Source: Bacteroidota bacterium (lineage in GTDB: Bacteria > Bacteroidota > Bacteroidia > JACPRZ01). Taken from it: a DNA stretch of 64,000 nt. Numbering within the stretch: position 1 is the stretch's first letter; every line of letters starts with the position of its first letter. The DNA is taken from contig JACPRZ010000029.1 of assembly GCA_016193485.1 (NCBI GenBank), positions 1-64,000 on the forward strand, in the 5' to 3' direction. Both the position numbers and the translations under genes were made by a program. The notes below the pieces were generated by a model. It was given only the letters and a program-made list of their open reading frames with translations. It made no database searches and was not told the DNA's origin. This document shows positions 55,447 to 64,000 of the stretch, piece after piece.

Positions 55447-56817
55447 ATGAAAAAAATAATTCTTTTGGTACTGCCGGTAATCTTAAACCAACTACCGGAA
55501 TCCTTCCTGACCGGAAACCTCCTTGCTCAGACCTGGCACCCATTAGGCAGTGGTGTCAGTATTAACGGTAACTGGGGCGATATTTATGTAATAAGGGAAA
55601 TAAATAATGAATTATATATTGGCGGAAGTTTTACCGAAATTAACGGATATCCGGCAAACAGCATTGTTAAATTTAATGGAAATATTTTTGATAGTTTAGG
55701 AGGCGGAATGCCTCAATTATGTTTTAACGGTGGCGTAAAAACCCTTGAAATATATAATGGTAATATATATATGGGTGGCGATTTTGAATGTGTTGACTGG
55801 TTGCCAAACACGAAGAATTTAGCCAAATGGGATGGAGTAGAGTGGTCATCGGTAACAGGAAGTAATAATGCTGGAGCGCCCCGCGCACTTCAATATAAAG
55901 ATGACCTATACATAGGCGGTGGATTTTTCAGCGGATATGGAGTAAACGGCAAGGGAATCGTAAAATACAACGGCAGCGTATTTGATAACATGAAAGGGGG
56001 TATTGACGGGCCCTGGTGGCCATCGGTTTGGACAATGGCGGTTTACAATGACGAATTAATAATAGGCGGACAGTTTAACCGGGCAGGGAATAAAGTTGGA
56101 TATAACAATATTGCCCGGTGGAACGGAACGGATTGGGATTCGCTTGGGGGGGGAGTTAATAACTGGGTGGCAAGTATGGTTGTTGATACCGTAAATAATA
56201 TTTTATACATAAGCGGAGCTTTCTATGCTGACTCTCTAAAATGGGTAGCAGGTTGGGACGGAACCAATTGGTTACCTGTCGGTTCACCCCCGATGGGATT
56301 TAATGCACTTGCTATTTTTAACGGAGAGTTATATGGAGGTGGGGAATCTCAAACTTCGGATACTTTTTTAATGGGGTATAATGGCGCACAATGGTCAAAA
56401 GTACCAGGCCCAAACGGATGGGTAACTAATTTGACTGTTTACAAAGGTAATCTTTATGTAGGCGGTTACTTTGACAAGATAGACACAATGACGGTAAACC
56501 ATATAGCATGTTACGGGAACAGTTGCCCGTTTACGATTGGGGTTAAGGAGTTTCAGGTTGAAAGTTCCAGGTTCAAAATTTACCCTAACCCCCTAAAAAA
56601 GGAGTTAACCGTTGAGATAGTTGGCGCAAATGAAAAAGCGCATGAGGAAAAATACTTTGTAAGCATTAAAAACACGCAGGGGAAGCAGGTTTTTGATAAA
56701 CCATTTGGAAAAAAGATTGTAATAAATACGTCAAAACTCCCAAAAGGGTTGTATCTTGTGGAGGTTTGCAATGCAGCGGGGGAGGAATGTGAGACGCGGA
56801 AGGTGATGGTAGAGTGA
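55447..56817 (+). CDS. Secreted beta-propeller protein with T9SS type A tail
   Basis: The 456-residue product has a signal peptide (MKKIILLVLPVILNQ, cleavage near NLLAQ). Residues about 29-360 are six or more propeller-like units with the phrase (L/I)YIGGSFTEINGY, then WDG and WSSVTG, as in Kelch or Rax2-type propellers. A type A sorting domain (about 365-456) contains KIYPNPLKKELTVEIVG, KNTQGKQVF, and GLYLVEVC. It is the only small member of the surface-protein set. The start is preceded by a degenerate nested palindrome. Such propellers usually mediate protein or glycan contacts; no enzyme signature was seen. Confidence 0.9.
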   Translation: MKKIILLVLPVILNQLPESFLTGNLLAQTWHPLGSGVSINGNWGDIYVIREINNELYIGGSFTEINGYPANSIVKFNGNIFDSLGGGMPQLCFNGGVKTLEIYNGNIYMGGDFECVDWLPNTKNLAKWDGVEWSSVTGSNNAGAPRALQYKDDLYIGGGFFSGYGVNGKGIVKYNGSVFDNMKGGIDGPWWPSVWTMAVYNDELIIGGQFNRAGNKVGYNNIARWNGTDWDSLGGGVNNWVASMVVDTVNNILYISGAFYADSLKWVAGWDGTNWLPVGSPPMGFNALAIFNGELYGGGESQTSDTFLMGYNGAQWSKVPGPNGWVTNLTVYKGNLYVGGYFDKIDTMTVNHIACYGNSCPFTIGVKEFQVESSRFKIYPNPLKKELTVEIVGANEKAHEEKYFVSIKNTQGKQVFDKPFGKKIVINTSKLPKGLYLVEVCNAAGEECETRKVMVE

Positions 56818-56892
56818 GGGACAGATAATTACGGGTTGTGAACCACGAACGAGATTCAACGATATGATAACATTTTGGTGACTTCGTGAAAA

Positions 56893-57828
56893 TTACCTGT
56901 TCTTCAGCAAATCCCGCTCTTCGGCCTTCTTCATATTCTCTTTTTCCAGTTTCATTTCAGGGGTTGACATATCCGGCTTTGGCAGGTCGCTGATGATCAT
57001 TTCTGCTATGAGGGGGAAGGTCTCATCCATGATCCGTTTAATATCATCGGTCTTGTCGTTAATTGCCGTCACGGCAACATCACCCGCCACCAGTTGCGCT
57101 TCTTTATCGTACACTGAATAACTCACTTTCACTACCCGGTAATAATTCCGGTAGGGAACATCGGCAGAGGAAGGAAACTGCTTTTTTATTTCAACCAGGC
57201 TGATAAAAACAAAAAGGTCGGCACCGTAGCGGTTTGCCAGATAGGGTATGATTTTTAAGTCGCTGAAGTAAACCTCAAGGAACCGGATATCATGGTTGGT
57301 CGTGTCAACTGTAAGTTCACCTTTGGTGATGAATTGTTTGTGCGGTTTCGGTTTTGTAAGTCCGTCAATAGCATTAACGATTTTATCGGATGCACTCATT
57401 GAAACATTCGCCTGCCTTTTAGCACGTTTTGAATCGGCAAAGCGGTAGCCGGCAGCGCCATAAATCATTTCAAGGTCATTCTTTGCATCCATGGTCTGCT
57501 GGCTCATGAGGGATACAACTTTGTAGGAAGTGCGGATTTTACCAGCGATATAAAAGTCAAGGGATGAACGTATTTCATTCCGCATCGCCTTATACTCTTT
57601 ACCCGATGATTGCGATAATTCAACATCACCGGCAGGATCGGGTAAGTGCATGTTCGGCCGGTAGGGGACGAGAAGCACATTGTGGTACTTGCGTGAGCCA
57701 TCGGCATATACCTCCTGGTCGGTTTTTTTCTTTCCTGCCGGGTCAAAAGCGGCATCCTGTCCATAGAGGAAAGGCGCTCCTGATAGTAACAGAAGGCAAA
57801 TGTTGAAAACTATGGGAATATTTATCAT
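56893..57828 (-). CDS. Unknown secreted or periplasmic protein
   Basis: I do not recognise this family. The frame reaches a GTG at 57933, but the ATG at 57828 is preferred. It starts directly with a signal peptide (MINIPIVFNICLLLLSG, cleavage near FLYGQ), leaves 311 residues, and avoids overlap with purH on the other strand. The mature part mixes helices and strands (NVLLVPYRPNMHLPD; NEIRSSLDFYIAGKIRTSYKVVSLM; YGADLFVFISLVEIKKQF) and ends in a charged Lys/Glu-rich tail. The phrases about conversion of a response over time (VVKVSYSVYDKEAQLVAGDVAVT) do not point to a known enzyme. It is divergent from purH, about 125 bp apart by the chosen starts. Confidence 0.75.
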   Translation of the reverse strand: MINIPIVFNICLLLLSGAPFLYGQDAAFDPAGKKKTDQEVYADGSRKYHNVLLVPYRPNMHLPDPAGDVELSQSSGKEYKAMRNEIRSSLDFYIAGKIRTSYKVVSLMSQQTMDAKNDLEMIYGAAGYRFADSKRAKRQANVSMSASDKIVNAIDGLTKPKPHKQFITKGELTVDTTNHDIRFLEVYFSDLKIIPYLANRYGADLFVFISLVEIKKQFPSSADVPYRNYYRVVKVSYSVYDKEAQLVAGDVAVTAINDKTDDIKRIMDETFPLIAEMIISDLPKPDMSTPEMKLEKENMKKAEERDLLKNR

Positions 57829-57954
57829 AAGTAACGCAAAAAGTGAAATGGTAATTTTAATACTTTCGCAAACAGGGTTTTTCAGAATATGACTGTCTTG
57901 CAAAAGCAAAAATACGAAACCGGGGTTTTTCACAAAAAGGGGGAGCAGGAAAGT

Positions 57955-59478
57955 GTGAACAACACAAGGTTAATAAGATCAGCGCTGATTTCGGTTTACC
58001 ATAAGGAAGATCTGGATGAAATCCTTCACCTTCTCTCCGGTATTCCTGCAATCCTCTATTCCACGGGCGGTACACTTTCATATATAAAATCACTGGGATT
58101 GAAAGCGATTGCGGTTGAGGATATCACTTCCTATCCTTCAATCCTTGGCGGCAGGGTAAAAACCCTTCATCCGAAAGTATTCGGAGGGATATTAGGCAGG
58201 CGTGATATGCTGGAAGATGTTGCCCAGATGAACAAATATGAAATTCCTGAAATAGACCTGGTAATTGTGGACCTTTACCCTTTTGAAGAAACGGTCTCAT
58301 CTGGCGCTTCGTTTGAAGAAATCATCGAAAAGATAGACATCGGGGGTATATCGCTCATCCGCGCTGCAGCAAAAAATTTCAATGATGTATTAATCATCCC
58401 ATCGCAAAAACAATATCCCTTTCTGAAGTCAATCCTTGAAAACCAAAAGGGAAACACAACGTTTGAAGACAGGAGAAAGATGGCAAATGAGGCGTTCAGG
58501 ATTTCATCACAGTACGATAATGCAATCCGGAATTATCTGAGTACCGGTCATCTTCCCGATGGAGGACTTGATTTATCAGGTGGCGTATCGTTGCGTTATG
58601 GAGAAAATCCCCACCAATCGGGAAAATTCTACGGTAACCTTGACGATGTATTTGAAAAGTTGCACGGCAAGGAGATTTCCTATAATAACCTGCTCGATAT
58701 TGATGCCGGTATTAACCTGACCGGTGAATTTGACGGTCCCGGAATAGCAATCCTCAAGCATAACAATCCATGCGGAGTTGCCTGTTGCAATAACCAGGTT
58801 GAAGCATGGCAGAAAGCGCTTGAAGGCGACCCGGTATCGGCTTTTGGCGGAGTAATTGTTGCGAACCGGGAAATCAGTGCAGGCGCTGCAGAAGAAATGA
58901 ACAAATTGTTTTTTGAGATCATCGTGGCTCCGGGATATGAAGAAAAGGCGCTTGAACTGCTGAAATCAAAAAAGAACCGCATTATCCTGAGGCAAAAAAA
59001 ATATTCTCCACCGCTGAAAACAGTGCGTACCGTATTGAACGGATTACTGGAGCAGGACAGGGATAAGCATGTTGAAAAGCCGGGTGAACTTAAATGCGTT
59101 ACGAACCGAACGCCTTCTTCCGGAACAATTGAAGAATTACTCTTTGCCAATAAGATTGTAAAACATGCCAAATCCAATTCGATAGTCCTGACAAAGGGAA
59201 AGCATTTGCTTGGCATCGGTTGCGGGCATGTTTCGAGGGTTGATGCATTAAATTTTGCCATTTCAAAAGCACGGGCCACCGGGAAAGACCTTACCGGTGC
59301 GGTAATGGCATCGGATGCATTTTTTCCGTTTGCCGACTGCGTAGAGATTGCTAACGGGGCAGGCATCAGGGATGTGATCCAGCCGGGCGGCTCGGTAAGG
59401 GATAACGATTCAATAGAATTTTGCAACAAGCAAGATATGACGATGGTATTTACGGGGATCAGGCATTTCAGGCATTGA
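57955..59478 (+). CDS. purH: Bifunctional AICAR formyltransferase / IMP cyclohydrolase PurH
   Basis: PurH catalyses the last two steps of purine synthesis: formylation of AICAR with 10-formyl-tetrahydrofolate and ring closure to IMP. The N-terminal cyclohydrolase (MGS-like) domain has STGGT, ILGGRVKTLHPKVFGGIL and DLVIVDLYPFEETV. The C-terminal transformylase has LRYGENPHQ, ILKHNNPCG, DPVSAFGG and ASDAFFPFAD. The frame also offers an ATG at 57889, but the GTG at 57955 follows an AGGAAAG-like site and gives 507 residues beginning VNNTRLIRSALISVYHK, which matches the family better. The next gene, mreB, begins 72 bp later, and this order is common in Bacteroidota. Confidence 0.95.
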   Translation: MNNTRLIRSALISVYHKEDLDEILHLLSGIPAILYSTGGTLSYIKSLGLKAIAVEDITSYPSILGGRVKTLHPKVFGGILGRRDMLEDVAQMNKYEIPEIDLVIVDLYPFEETVSSGASFEEIIEKIDIGGISLIRAAAKNFNDVLIIPSQKQYPFLKSILENQKGNTTFEDRRKMANEAFRISSQYDNAIRNYLSTGHLPDGGLDLSGGVSLRYGENPHQSGKFYGNLDDVFEKLHGKEISYNNLLDIDAGINLTGEFDGPGIAILKHNNPCGVACCNNQVEAWQKALEGDPVSAFGGVIVANREISAGAAEEMNKLFFEIIVAPGYEEKALELLKSKKNRIILRQKKYSPPLKTVRTVLNGLLEQDRDKHVEKPGELKCVTNRTPSSGTIEELLFANKIVKHAKSNSIVLTKGKHLLGIGCGHVSRVDALNFAISKARATGKDLTGAVMASDAFFPFADCVEIANGAGIRDVIQPGGSVRDNDSIEFCNKQDMTMVFTGIRHFRH

Positions 59479-59550
59479 GATTTTAGGATTTATGGATTTG
59501 AAAATCCAAAAATCTTGAAATCTATTAATCTTAAAATATGAAATTTCCTT

Positions 59551-60573
59551 ATGGCTTTATTTGATTTCTTAACCCAGGAGGTCGCCATTGACCTTGGTAC
59601 AGCCAATACGGTGATCATTCACAATGATAAGGTAGTGGTGGATGAACCCTCGATTGTGGCAATTGAACGCAATACCGGCAAGATCATCGCGATAGGCAAG
59701 GAAGCGATGCTGATGCACGGCAAAACGCATGAGAACATCAAAACCATAAAACCGCTTAAAGACGGTGTGATTGCCGATTTTCATGCTGCCGAAGAAATGA
59801 TACGCGGTTTTATCCGTAAACTCAATCCCGGCAGGCGGCTTTTCACCCCTTCACTGAAAATGGTCATCGGTATTCCATCCGGTATCACTGAAGTAGAAAA
59901 ACGGGCAGTGCGCGATTCTGCCGAACATGCGGGGGCAAGGGAGGTTTACCTTATCCATCAGCCCATGGCCGCAGCCATCGGTATCGGAATTGATGTGGAA
60001 GAACCTCAGGGGAATATGATTATTGACATCGGGGGCGGAACAACCGACATTGCGGTAATAGCCCTCGGTGGTATCGTTACCGATAAGTCCATCCGTATTG
60101 CAGGAGATGAATTCACTGCCGATGTGGAAGAATATATAAAAAAACAGCATAACATACTCATCGGGGAACGAACGGCAGAAAAAATAAAAATAGATGTCGG
60201 TTCGGCACTGACCCAACTGGACGATCCACCGCCCGACCTTGCGGTTCAGGGCCGTGATACGATGATGGGGATACCCAAGGAAATCTATGTAACATACTCG
60301 GAGATCGCACAGTCACTTGATAAGTCCATAGCAAAACTGGAAGAAGCCGTGATGGCAGCCCTCGATGCCACTCCGCCCGAATTATCGGCTGATATTTATA
60401 AAACGGGTATTTACCTTACAGGGGGGGGTGCCCTGCTTCGCGGACTCGATAAACGACTTTCTTACCGGACAAAACTGACGGTACATGTTGCGGAAGATCC
60501 CCTGCGGGCCGTTGCAAGGGGAACCGGCATTTCCCTGAAAAACGTAGAAAATTTTCCCTTCCTGATACGCTGA
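59551..60573 (+). CDS. mreB: Rod-shape-determining actin homologue MreB
   Basis: The 340-residue product is full length for MreB. It forms membrane-bound filaments that guide cell-wall synthesis. Visible actin-fold motifs are phosphate 1 (VAIDLGTANT), phosphate 2 (DIGGGTTDIAV) and the adenosine motif (LTGGGALLRGLDK). The adenosine motif is encoded over a run of eight G (60421-60428). It is first in the tight block mreB-mreC-mreD-glycosyltransferase, with mreC only 4 bp downstream. Confidence 0.97.
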   Translation: MALFDFLTQEVAIDLGTANTVIIHNDKVVVDEPSIVAIERNTGKIIAIGKEAMLMHGKTHENIKTIKPLKDGVIADFHAAEEMIRGFIRKLNPGRRLFTPSLKMVIGIPSGITEVEKRAVRDSAEHAGAREVYLIHQPMAAAIGIGIDVEEPQGNMIIDIGGGTTDIAVIALGGIVTDKSIRIAGDEFTADVEEYIKKQHNILIGERTAEKIKIDVGSALTQLDDPPPDLAVQGRDTMMGIPKEIYVTYSEIAQSLDKSIAKLEEAVMAALDATPPELSADIYKTGIYLTGGGALLRGLDKRLSYRTKLTVHVAEDPLRAVARGTGISLKNVENFPFLIR

Positions 60574-60577
60574 CGGA

Positions 60578-61408
60578 ATGCGTAATTTATTTCTCTTTAT
60601 CTGGCGGCACCATTTCATCTTTCTTTTTCTTCTGATGGAAGCGGTATGCACCGTTCTTATCATCAGGAATAACAACTACCATTTTTCTGCATACCTTAAT
60701 TCATCCGGTGCTTTAACCGGTTCCATATATGCGGGATTTAATGCGATAGCCGAATATTTTTCCCTTAAAGAGGTCAACGAACAACTCTCCACCGAGAACG
60801 CCCGGCTTAGAGCAAAAACAAAGTATTCATTCAGCGTCTATAACCGGGGGCTCTTCAGGATTGGTAAAAATGTTTACCGGCAGCAATACCTCTACCTTGA
60901 AGGTAAGGTTGTGAACAACTCAATCAACCGCAGGAATAACTACTTCACTCTTTCAATCGGGAGCGAACAGGGGGTGAAACCGGGGATGGGCGTTATATCA
61001 CCTGACGGTATTGCGGGAGTTATAAAAGATGTATCGGCCGGATACAGTACCGTGATGTCGGTATTACACAAGAACACCCGTGTGAGTGTCAAAATTAGAA
61101 AAAATAACTACTTCGGCACCATGGTATGGGACGGAACCGATTACCGCAAAGCGACTTTACTTGATGTTCCTAAGCATGTGGAATTAACACGTGGCGACAC
61201 AGTAATAACCAGCGGCTTTTCAACGCTCTATCCCGAAGGAATTGTGGCGGGCACAATCGGATCATTCACAAAAGATCAGGAGGACAATTTTTATGTCATC
61301 ACCCTGAACCTTTCAACGGATTTCGGTAAAATGGATTTTGCGTATGTAGTGGTGAACCTGTATGGTGTTGAACAGCAGGAACTGGAAAACCGCTCTGACA
61401 ATGATTAA
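60578..61408 (+). CDS. mreC: Rod-shape-determining protein MreC
   Basis: The 276-residue product has a short cytoplasmic N-terminus, one membrane span (about 5-27; FIWRHHFIFLFLLMEAV), a coiled-coil-like segment (FSLKEVNEQLSTENARLRAK) and the periplasmic beta-rich MreC domain (about 105-265; NYFTLSIGSEQGVKPGMGV, DGIAGVI, TSGFSTLYPEGIVAGTI). MreC links MreB filaments to the wall-synthesis enzymes. The stop overlaps the preferred mreD start by 8 bp, which indicates translational coupling. Confidence 0.94.
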   Translation: MRNLFLFIWRHHFIFLFLLMEAVCTVLIIRNNNYHFSAYLNSSGALTGSIYAGFNAIAEYFSLKEVNEQLSTENARLRAKTKYSFSVYNRGLFRIGKNVYRQQYLYLEGKVVNNSINRRNNYFTLSIGSEQGVKPGMGVISPDGIAGVIKDVSAGYSTVMSVLHKNTRVSVKIRKNNYFGTMVWDGTDYRKATLLDVPKHVELTRGDTVITSGFSTLYPEGIVAGTIGSFTKDQEDNFYVITLNLSTDFGKMDFAYVVVNLYGVEQQELENRSDND

Positions 61409-61913
61409 CCTGGTAACCCGCAATATAATCCGCTTCCTGGTATTGGTTCTTTTTCAGGTGCTTGTACTGAATAATATTTACCTGTCCGGTTTTATTAACC
61501 CAAATCTCTATATTTTGTTCATCCTGCTCCTCCCGGTAAATACTGCCCCCCCCACGGTCATGCTGTTATCCTTTTTTATCGGTTTATCAGTGGATATCTT
61601 TTCCGATACGGGGGGAATGCATGCTGCCGCATCCGTATTTCTTGCATTTTGCCGTCCCTATATTCTTAAACTATTGTCGCCCCGCGAAGGGTATGAATAC
61701 ATTACCGAACCTGCCATTAAACAACTTGGCTTCACCTGGTTTCTCGTTTATATTTTTATGCTCGTGCTGTCACATCACCTGGTTCTTTTCTATGTTGAGG
61801 TTTTCAGGTTCAGTGAATTTTTTTATACATTTGCCAAAGTCCTTCTCAGTACGGTAACTACCGTAATTATTATCTTTCTTGTACTCTTCCTGGTTCAAAG
61901 GAAGAAGGAGTAA
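61401..61913 (+). CDS. mreD: Rod-shape-determining membrane protein MreD
   Basis: The ATG at 61401 (MINLVTRNIIRFLVLVLF) is chosen over an earlier ATG at 61362 because it gives the usual MreD length (170 residues) and a small overlap with mreC. The protein is almost entirely hydrophobic with about five membrane segments, including FINPNLYILFILLLP and MLLSFFIGLSVDIFSDTGG, the conserved region of the family. Its stop codon TAA is followed directly by the ATG of the glycosyltransferase gene. Confidence 0.9.
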   Translation: MINLVTRNIIRFLVLVLFQVLVLNNIYLSGFINPNLYILFILLLPVNTAPPTVMLLSFFIGLSVDIFSDTGGMHAAASVFLAFCRPYILKLLSPREGYEYITEPAIKQLGFTWFLVYIFMLVLSHHLVLFYVEVFRFSEFFYTFAKVLLSTVTTVIIIFLVLFLVQRKKE

Positions 61914-63047
61914 ATGACACCGGTTCCGGAAAGAAAAAAAAGAATTCTCATTGCTCCCCTTGACTGGGGACTGGGCCATGCCACACGGTGCATCCCGGTA
62001 ATACGTGAATTCACTGCAGCAGGTGCCGATGTCATTATCGGTTCAAATTCGGCAGCGATGATTCTTCTCCGGAAAGAATTTCCGCAACTTGAATGGGTTG
62101 AACTCCCGGCATATAATATCAGGTATCGTTTTCCCGGTTCTATGTTTTTATCGGTCACTGCAGCATTACCCGGAATTATTTTTACGATTATCCGGGAACA
62201 TAACCGGCTTCAACAGATTATCAGGACGCATAAAATTGATGCCGTCATTTCAGATAACCGATGGGGGTTATGGACAAAAAAAGTCCCATCCGTATTCATC
62301 ACCCACCAGGTAATGATAAAATGCCCTCACCTCCTGAAATTTTTGGAGCCGCTGCTCTGTTTTCTGCACAAACAAATCATTAACCGTTTTACTTTTTGCT
62401 GGATACCTGACCTTGAAGGTGACGGCAACCTTTCCGGAGACCTTAGTCATAAATATCCGGTACCGCGGAATGCTAAATTCATCGGATGGATTTCACGGTT
62501 TATGGGGCAGGATAATGAAAATAGGGAAAATATTTATGATCTTATTGTAATTTTATCGGGACCGGAACCACAGCGAACTAAAATGGAGAAAAATATTTTG
62601 AATCAATTGAAGAGTTTTTCCGGCAAAGTAATTTTCTGTAGAGGTCTTCCGGCAGGAGACATGGAGTTACCGGAATGGAAGGGATATTGCACAGTTGAAT
62701 TTTTAGACCATCTTAATTCAGATGAAATGGCATTAAAAATATTGCAATCCGGAATAATTATCGCCCGTTCCGGCTATTCAACGCTGATGGATTTGGCCGT
62801 TTTAGGCAAGAAAGCCATTCTTATTCCCACACCGGGACAGCCCGAACAGGAGTACCTTGCGGAATATTCGGGATTGAATAACCGTATGTTCATTGTAAGG
62901 GAGAAAAACTTTCTGTTACATGATGCAATTACCCGGGCAATGAAAATTCATAACGAAGTTGGCAGAATACCGGTTCAGCGGGAAAATTCTAGCAAATTAA
63001 AAACGACAGTTCAAGAGTTTTTGAATCGCATCAGACCTTCCTGGTAA
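61914..63047 (+). CDS. MurG-like glycosyltransferase
   Basis: The 377-residue product has a GT-B fold like glycosyltransferase family 28. The N-terminal half opens with RILIAPLDWGLGHATRCIPV, the glycine-rich acceptor loop, and includes DAVISDNRWGLW. The C-terminal donor-binding half contains ILSGPEPQRTKMEKNIL and ARSGYSTLMDLAVLGKKAILIPTPGQPEQ, typical of UDP-sugar binding in MurG relatives. It starts immediately after the mreD stop, so it is probably translated with the mre genes. In many Bacteroidota the genes after mreD encode PBP2 and RodA; they are not here. It may glycosylate a lipid or polysaccharide; the substrate is unknown. It ends 5 bp from the convergent porV gene. Confidence 0.85.
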   Translation: MTPVPERKKRILIAPLDWGLGHATRCIPVIREFTAAGADVIIGSNSAAMILLRKEFPQLEWVELPAYNIRYRFPGSMFLSVTAALPGIIFTIIREHNRLQQIIRTHKIDAVISDNRWGLWTKKVPSVFITHQVMIKCPHLLKFLEPLLCFLHKQIINRFTFCWIPDLEGDGNLSGDLSHKYPVPRNAKFIGWISRFMGQDNENRENIYDLIVILSGPEPQRTKMEKNILNQLKSFSGKVIFCRGLPAGDMELPEWKGYCTVEFLDHLNSDEMALKILQSGIIIARSGYSTLMDLAVLGKKAILIPTPGQPEQEYLAEYSGLNNRMFIVREKNFLLHDAITRAMKIHNEVGRIPVQRENSSKLKTTVQEFLNRIRPSW

Positions 63048-63052
63048 GTTAT

Positions 63053-64000
63053 TTACGTACCACCGGGTACTGCCTTTTTTTTCGTTTCAAACTCAAACAA
63101 AACCGAAAACCGCACAGTATTTTCAAGAGGATGATTCTGTTCGAACGGAATAAGGTAAGCGAAATCAACTCCGAAGAATTTATATCTGAATCCCATTCCG
63201 GCAGTAAAAAATTGCCGTGCGCCTTTGTTTTCGTGTTCGTAAAAAAGTCCTGCACGGAAAGCCAGCATCTTATTATAGAGGTACTCGGTGCCTGCCGACA
63301 CGTTTATTTCGTTTATTTCTTCCCTGATTCCGCCCGGAGCATCGGTAAATGATCCGGCCATACCGTCAATAAGCGGTTTTTTCATCCACTCATTATTGGT
63401 ATCATTTGGGTTGGGTGTCGGTACAAGCAGTTTATTGAAATCAAGTAACAGCATAATTGAATTGTACCGGTCAAGTTCAACGGAAAGTGAAGGTCCCAGG
63501 CGCATGTTAACAGGAATAAAATTTCTTTCACCCGAATTGTCGTATGATATTTTTGAACCGATATTTGAAATATTCAGGCCGGTTGCGAAGATGCAATTCA
63601 AGTCAGAAAGCAGAATATTCCTCCGGTAATAAACCGACAGGTCGGCAGCAACCGATTTGCCGGGATGAGTGAGAACACCACCCTGGGCAAGGTAAATATT
63701 TCCAAACAGGTTGGAATAAATGTACCGCATGGAAATAGCGCCAGATAAATTTTCGTTAATTTTAACAGCATACGCGGCATCGGCAGCAAATTCATAAGGA
63801 TGGAATTTTCCGGTTACGGTACCTGTAATACTTGTAAATACAATTTCACCCAATGAGAAGTAACGGTACGACATTCCTAAAGTTTGATTATTTTTCAACC
63901 GGATAAATCCCGACCAATACAGGAAATGAATATCATTGACCAGCGCCCTTAGCCATGGGGTATATGAAAATGAGAACCCAATATCCTTATTAATAAAAGC
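63053..64000 (-). CDS. porV: T9SS outer-membrane shuttle protein PorV (5' partial)
   Basis: The minus-strand frame stays open to the window edge, so the N-terminus is missing. The visible part includes GFSFSYTPWLRALVNDI just inside the edge, then SYRYFSLGEIVF, HPYEFAADAAYAVKI, LNISNIGSKISYD, FIPVNMRLGPS, LDFNKLLVPTPNP, GSFTDAPGG, FYEHENKGARQFFTAGMG and FAYLIPFEQNHPLENT. Together these are a close match to PorV (LptO), a FadL-like barrel that carries T9SS cargo from the translocon to the attachment complex. It is the only clear secretion-machinery component in the window. Confidence 0.93.
   Translation of the reverse strand, partial: AFINKDIGFSFSYTPWLRALVNDIHFLYWSGFIRLKNNQTLGMSYRYFSLGEIVFTSITGTVTGKFHPYEFAADAAYAVKINENLSGAISMRYIYSNLFGNIYLAQGGVLTHPGKSVAADLSVYYRRNILLSDLNCIFATGLNISNIGSKISYDNSGERNFIPVNMRLGPSLSVELDRYNSIMLLLDFNKLLVPTPNPNDTNNEWMKKPLIDGMAGSFTDAPGGIREEINEINVSAGTEYLYNKMLAFRAGLFYEHENKGARQFFTAGMGFRYKFFGVDFAYLIPFEQNHPLENTVRFSVLFEFETKKKAVPGGT

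Noticed and set aside
58680-59429. A 249-residue open frame antisense to purH
   Set aside because: It lies wholly inside purH, has no recognisable motif or upstream signal, and is explained by codon bias of the true gene. The many other opposite-strand frames in repeat genes are treated likewise.
1-64000. Diversity-generating retroelement or phase-variable invertase system
   Set aside because: No reverse transcriptase, template repeat, serine or tyrosine recombinase was found despite the repeat-rich surface genes.

Overview
The window looks like a chromosomal segment from an uncultured member of the Bacteroidota with moderate GC. The evidence is: many proteins ending in type IX secretion system (T9SS) sorting domains of type A (Por secretion tail) and type B (CHU_C, gliding-motility-associated); about 70 SprB repeats; two outer-membrane barrels of the PorV family; promoter-like TAnnTTTG motifs; and a purH-mreB-mreC-mreD gene order typical of the phylum. 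No tRNA, rRNA, CRISPR array, transposase or reverse transcriptase was seen.

Layout. 1-20.5 kb: the 3' end of a protein with fibronectin-III-like repeats and a type A tail, then three very large type B proteins on the + strand (about 2590, 1614 and 1967 residues). 20.6-22.4 kb: the translational GTPase TypA/BipA on the - strand. 22.6-30.4 kb: two more type B proteins; the second is an architectural paralogue of the 9.6-14.4 kb gene. 30.6-31.1 kb: a small orphan HEPN/HepT-like protein with an R-x4-H-x-Y motif. 31.3-42.1 kb: a 3602-residue PKD and SprB protein with a type A tail. 42.2-45.2 kb: a PorV/PorQ-like barrel and a helix-hairpin-helix outer-membrane protein. 45.4-55.3 kb: a 3324-residue SprB, PKD and beta-helix protein. 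55.4-56.8 kb: a beta-propeller protein with a type A tail. 56.9-57.8 kb: an unknown secreted protein (- strand). 57.9-63.0 kb: purH, mreB, mreC, mreD and a MurG-like glycosyltransferase. 63.05 kb to the end: porV (- strand, 5' end outside the window).

How it fits together. Roughly 47 kb encodes proteins that should cross the outer membrane through T9SS and be released or attached to the surface as adhesins or stalks. PorV, the T9SS shuttle protein, lies at the right edge. No SprF/PorP-like gene sits next to any type B gene, although SprB of Flavobacterium has such a partner. The cell-shape operon and purH are housekeeping genes.

The most unusual structure is not a protein. Intergenic spaces hold nested palindromes: an outer GTTACTATTCACC inverted repeat, or a CGCAAAGACGC type, with unrelated palindromes inside it. 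Related palindromes also occur in frame inside two T9SS sorting regions. Other points worth attention are a cysteine-substituted type B sorting domain shared by three proteins, an octanucleotide repeat in a signal peptide, about forty G or C runs of seven or more, recent tandem duplications in the repeat arrays, and the orphan HepT-like gene. All functional statements come from reading motifs; no database search was possible.
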